Below are positions 5,766-7,763 of a stretch of 7,763 nt of DNA, piece after piece (the first letter of the stretch is position 1; every line of letters starts with the position of its first letter). The notes beneath the pieces were generated by a model that saw only the letters and a program-made list of their open reading frames with translations, ran no database searches and was not told where the DNA came from. The position numbers were made by a program, and so were the translations under genes. This stretch comes from Synechococcaceae cyanobacterium RL_1_2 (GTDB lineage: Bacteria; Cyanobacteriota; Cyanobacteriia; Cyanobacteriales; JAAUPO01). The stretch lies in the NCBI GenBank assembly GCA_012033095.1, contig JAAUPO010000087.1:1-7763 (forward strand), read 5' to 3'.

Positions 5766-6092
5766 TTTTTAATCAAAACCAATTATCACCAATGATTTCC
5801 CACCTAGGGAATTTTATGGGATTAAGGTGCTGGGGATTCCTAAATTTTCTAAGGTTAAACCCATCAAGGCCCTAGGCCTGATTTCTCCCTCCCCTGGAGT
5901 TAGCACGACGGTAATAAACACAAACAAAACTCCCTAGTGCTGCCCCTTAGAGTTGGTTTGTTCCCCTAAATATCACCCGATCTATTACGATGTAGTTATA
6001 AAGACCAAGGGAAAGATAGCCAACTCTGACCATTTGTTCTGATAATATATATCAGGTCTAAATAATTAAGTTTTCTTTAATCCACGCCTTAG
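5766..6092. other. Non-coding region between tRNA-His and kaiC
   Basis: No gene or RNA is recognised in these 327 nt. It contains a small perfect hairpin AGGCC-CTA-GGCCT (5867-5879) and, near the right end, the AT-rich palindrome listed separately. It must carry the kaiC promoter, but no TTGACA/TATAAT pair is convincing. Confidence 0.55.
6039..6055. promoter_or_regulatory. Palindrome CTGATA-N5-TATCAG upstream of kaiC
   Basis: Two perfect 6-bp half-sites surround ATATA, making a 17-bp dyad that ends 37 nt before the kaiC start codon. Its size and AT-rich centre suit a dimeric regulator or an embedded -10 region. No known operator consensus matches to my knowledge. Confidence 0.4.
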
Positions 6093-6785
6093 ATGCCAGA
6101 AGAGTATTTAGAAGATTATATTGAAAGAATAGAAACCTATATTCCTGGGTTTGATTTTATTTCTGATGGGGGATTACCCAAAGGACGAGCTACCCTCATT
6201 GCCGGCACTGCAGGTAGTGCAAAAACGGTGTTTGCTTGTCAATTTTTGGCTGAGGGGGTTAAACACGAAGAAGTAGGGGTATTTGTGACGTTTGAGGAGC
6301 CACCCAAAGCTATTCGCCGCAACATGAAAGGCTTTGGTTGGGATATTGCTCAATGGGAACGCGATCGCTTATGGGCCTTTGTCGATGCGTCCCCCCAACC
6401 AGGAGAAACTCCCCTGGTAACCGGAGATTATGATTTAGGGGCATTGATTGCCCGCATTGAATTTGCCATTCGTAAATATAAGGCAACCCGCATTTCCCTA
6501 GATTCTTTAGGGGCAATTTTTAGTCATTTAGCCGATAAAGCCCAAGTCAGAAGCGATCTATTTCGTTTAGCTTCTGCGCTACGGGAACTAGAAATCACCG
6601 CCATCATGACCGCCGAGCGCACGGAAGAGTATGGGGATATTAGTCGTTATGGGGTAGAGGAATTCGTCGCGGATAATGTGGTGATCCTCCGCAACGTCCT
6701 ATCCGAGGAAAAACGTCGGCGCACCATTGAAATTTTGAAATATCGTGGTACCGATCACCAAAAGGAGAATTTCCTTTTACCGTGA
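6093..6785 (+). CDS. kaiC3: KaiC-family circadian ATPase, CI-domain part (KaiC3-like, gene split by frame shift)
   Basis: Encodes the N-terminal RecA-like CI domain of KaiC, the hexameric ATPase of the cyanobacterial clock. Visible are the entry PGFDFISDGGLPKGR, Walker A GTAGSAKT (residues 38-45, with Ala where KaiC1 has the last Gly), the catalytic Glu pair in VTFEEPP (68-69), Walker B RISLDS with Asp137, and the inter-subunit arginine/lysine segment EILKYRGT (Lys216, Arg218). The variant P-loop and the wording FVDASPQPGE, LGAIFSHL and MTAERTEEYG match the KaiC3 subfamily as I remember it (Synechocystis slr1942), not KaiC1. The start follows an in-frame TAG, so no longer form is possible; no clear ribosome binding site is seen. 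After DHQ the frame reads KENFLLP and stops, whereas KaiC continues KGEFPFT, found in the -1 frame. This part therefore lacks the last strand of CI. Confidence 0.9.
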   Translation: MPEEYLEDYIERIETYIPGFDFISDGGLPKGRATLIAGTAGSAKTVFACQFLAEGVKHEEVGVFVTFEEPPKAIRRNMKGFGWDIAQWERDRLWAFVDASPQPGETPLVTGDYDLGALIARIEFAIRKYKATRISLDSLGAIFSHLADKAQVRSDLFRLASALRELEITAIMTAERTEEYGDISRYGVEEFVADNVVILRNVLSEEKRRRTIEILKYRGTDHQKENFLLP

Positions 6786-7609
6786 TCAAGGGAAAAGGGG
6801 CCGTGATCATTCCTCTATCCGCGATCGAGCTAGAACAAAAATCTTCCAATATCAGGATTACTTCCGGTTCCCTAGAACTCGATCGCATGTGTGGTGGTGG
6901 CTTCTTCCGGGATTCCATTATTCTGGTGTCTGGAGCTACTGGCACCGGTAAAACGTTGATGGTGACTGAGTTTATGGCCGGTGGAGTCGCTAATGATGAG
7001 CGGTGTTTAGTCTTTGCCTTTGAAGAAAGTCGAGAGCAACTTTACCGCAATGCTAACGGTTGGGGGGTGGATTTCCAAGAAATGGAAAAACAAGGCAAAT
7101 TAAAAGTAGTATGCCGTTACCCTGAAACCACCGGTCTGGAAAATCACCTGATCAACATGAAGGATACCATCCAGAGTTTCAAACCTAACCGTGTAGCCGT
7201 GGATAGCTTATCCGCCCTAGAACGGGTATCTAGCTTAAAAGGTTTTCGAGAATTTATTATTGGTTTAACTTCCTTCATTAAACAACAGGAAATTGGGGGG
7301 CTCTTTACCTCCACTACCCCAACATTATTAGGGGGAGCCTCCATCACCGAAGGTCATATTTCCACCATTACCGACTCTATTATTTTGTTGCGTTACGTAG
7401 AAATGTATGGGGAAATGCGCCGAGGCATCACCGTACTAAAAATGCGCGGTTCCATGCATGATAAGGATATTCGGGAGTTTTCCATTGATGGCCAGGGCAT
7501 GCACATCGGTAAACCATTCCGTAATGTTACGGGCATTTTATCTGGCAACCCCATGCAAACCACCCAAAACGAGATGGAACGTATCAGCGGCCTGTTTGAA
7601 CATGAGTAG
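6782..7609 (+). CDS. kaiC3: KaiC-family circadian ATPase/autokinase, CII-domain part (KaiC3-like)
   Basis: Encodes the CII domain, the autokinase/autophosphatase half of KaiC. Walker A GATGTGKT is at residues 51-58, the catalytic Glu pair in FAFEESREQL at 81-82, and Walker B RVAVDS with Asp141. The phosphorylation loop ITEGHISTITD keeps both adjacent acceptors, Ser194 and Thr195 (codons at 7361 and 7364), and also Thr189. LKMRGSMHDK supplies the inter-subunit Lys220/Arg222. The C-terminus is short (ERISGLFEHE), as in KaiC3, without the longer KaiA-binding tail of KaiC1. Coding sense starts upstream at 6761 (KGEFPFTVIKGKG). GTG 6782 is the first start codon of this frame after the break, with AAGGAG 14 nt before it, and it overlaps the preceding stop as GTGA. 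Joined across the break the protein has about 505 residues. No kaiA or kaiB is adjacent. Confidence 0.9.
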   Translation: MIKGKGAVIIPLSAIELEQKSSNIRITSGSLELDRMCGGGFFRDSIILVSGATGTGKTLMVTEFMAGGVANDERCLVFAFEESREQLYRNANGWGVDFQEMEKQGKLKVVCRYPETTGLENHLINMKDTIQSFKPNRVAVDSLSALERVSSLKGFREFIIGLTSFIKQQEIGGLFTSTTPTLLGGASITEGHISTITDSIILLRYVEMYGEMRRGITVLKMRGSMHDKDIREFSIDGQGMHIGKPFRNVTGILSGNPMQTTQNEMERISGLFEHE

Positions 7610-7626
7610 ATTTGGGACAAAATCCA

Positions 7627-7650
7627 ATCAATCAATTAATTAATTAAATT
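7627..7650. repeat. Short tetranucleotide repeat after kaiC
   Basis: An AATC/AATT tetranucleotide run (AATCAATC followed by AATTAATTAATT). The 15-mer AATCAATCAATTAAT also occurs at about 4070 near the SDR gene start. Simple low-complexity sequence; no terminator is evident between kaiC and the right-hand repeats. Confidence 0.4.
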
Positions 7651-7665
7651 ATAACTAGTGATTAA

Positions 7666-7763
7666 GAGTTGATGCTATCAAGCCCCCTGCCCCAATGCTG
7701 GGGAGAAATTATTGATTTAAGAATTGATATATCAAGCCCCCCTGCTCCTAATGCTGGGGGAGA
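7666..7763. repeat. Two tandem C/G-run repeat units, cut by the window end
   Basis: Unit 1 (7666-7706) and unit 2 (7721-7763) share GATnnnATCAAGCCCCC, then TG, CCCC/CTCC, AATGCTGGGG and AGA, about 54 bp apart. Unit 1 contains the hairpin CCCCA-ATGC-TGGGG. The segment CCTAATGCTGGGGGA of unit 2 recurs inverted at about 3326-3339. No protein frame runs through. More units may lie beyond the edge. Confidence 0.6.

Noticed and set aside
6756..6770. Programmed -1 ribosomal frameshift in kaiC at CACCAAAAGG
   Set aside because: The site does not form a good X-XXY-YYZ heptamer (the P-site CAA would re-pair to CCA), no Shine-Dalgarno stimulator lies about 10 nt upstream, and no strong downstream hairpin is apparent. 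A missing A is simpler.
6640..6945. Minus-strand 101-residue frame across the kaiC break
   Set aside because: It lies wholly antisense to conserved KaiC sequence and shows no motif; a shadow frame.
6745..6951. Plus-strand 68-residue frame spanning the kaiC break
   Set aside because: It runs in the third frame over both KaiC parts and encodes an Arg-rich, motif-free sequence; chance.
7666..7763. CRISPR array at the right end
   Set aside because: Only two units, which differ from each other, and the intervening sequence is short and AT-rich; no leader or cas genes are seen.

Overview
The window reads as a chromosomal segment of a cyanobacterium. It holds four perfect GCGATCGC (HIP1) octamers at 2170, 2763, 3845 and 6361 plus many near-matches, a KaiC circadian ATPase, a DUF1997-type protein confined to oxygenic phototrophs, and C/G-run interspersed repeats of the kind common in filamentous cyanobacteria. 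Assignment to an Oscillatoriales-like filamentous lineage is inference only.

Layout. 1-1031: 3' part of an unrecognised Asn/Asp/Ser/Thr-rich, probably extracytoplasmic protein, broken into three frames by two opposite single-base shifts that cancel. 1053-1920: an alpha/beta-hydrolase split by one frameshift. 1956-2336: a compact rpsU (ribosomal protein S21) unit with promoter, strong ribosome binding site and a hairpin/T-run terminator. 2370-3242: a small basic ORF and a 183-residue protein, closely spaced; they look like an orphan polymorphic-toxin tail with its immunity protein (tentative). 3270-3344: a small inverted-repeat element between convergent genes. 3364-4032 (minus): an atypical SDR/NmrA-like NAD(P)-binding protein. 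4078-4656: non-coding DNA with helically phased A-tracts. 4657-5403: DUF1997-type protein. 5414-5560: a MITE-like element with GACTTACG termini inside a 17-bp direct repeat. 5691-5764: a tRNA-His gene with an abnormal 3' half. 6093-7609: a KaiC, most like the KaiC3 subfamily, split into CI and CII reading frames. 7666-7763: two tandem C/G-rich repeat units running off the edge.

The main pattern is that three protein genes carry four single-nucleotide frame breaks, each explainable by one base miscounted in a short homopolymer or run, and the tRNA-His is also disturbed. rpsU, the SDR gene and the DUF1997 gene are intact. Sequencing or assembly error is the simplest reading. The kaiC break is still worth checking as a real split gene, because it falls near the CI/CII junction and is followed by an AAGGAG motif and a GTGA stop/start overlap.

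Functionally the genes are mostly unrelated single units: translation (S21, tRNA-His), clock-type ATPase (KaiC), possible toxin defence, and housekeeping or unknown enzymes. There is no long operon and no kaiA or kaiB beside kaiC.
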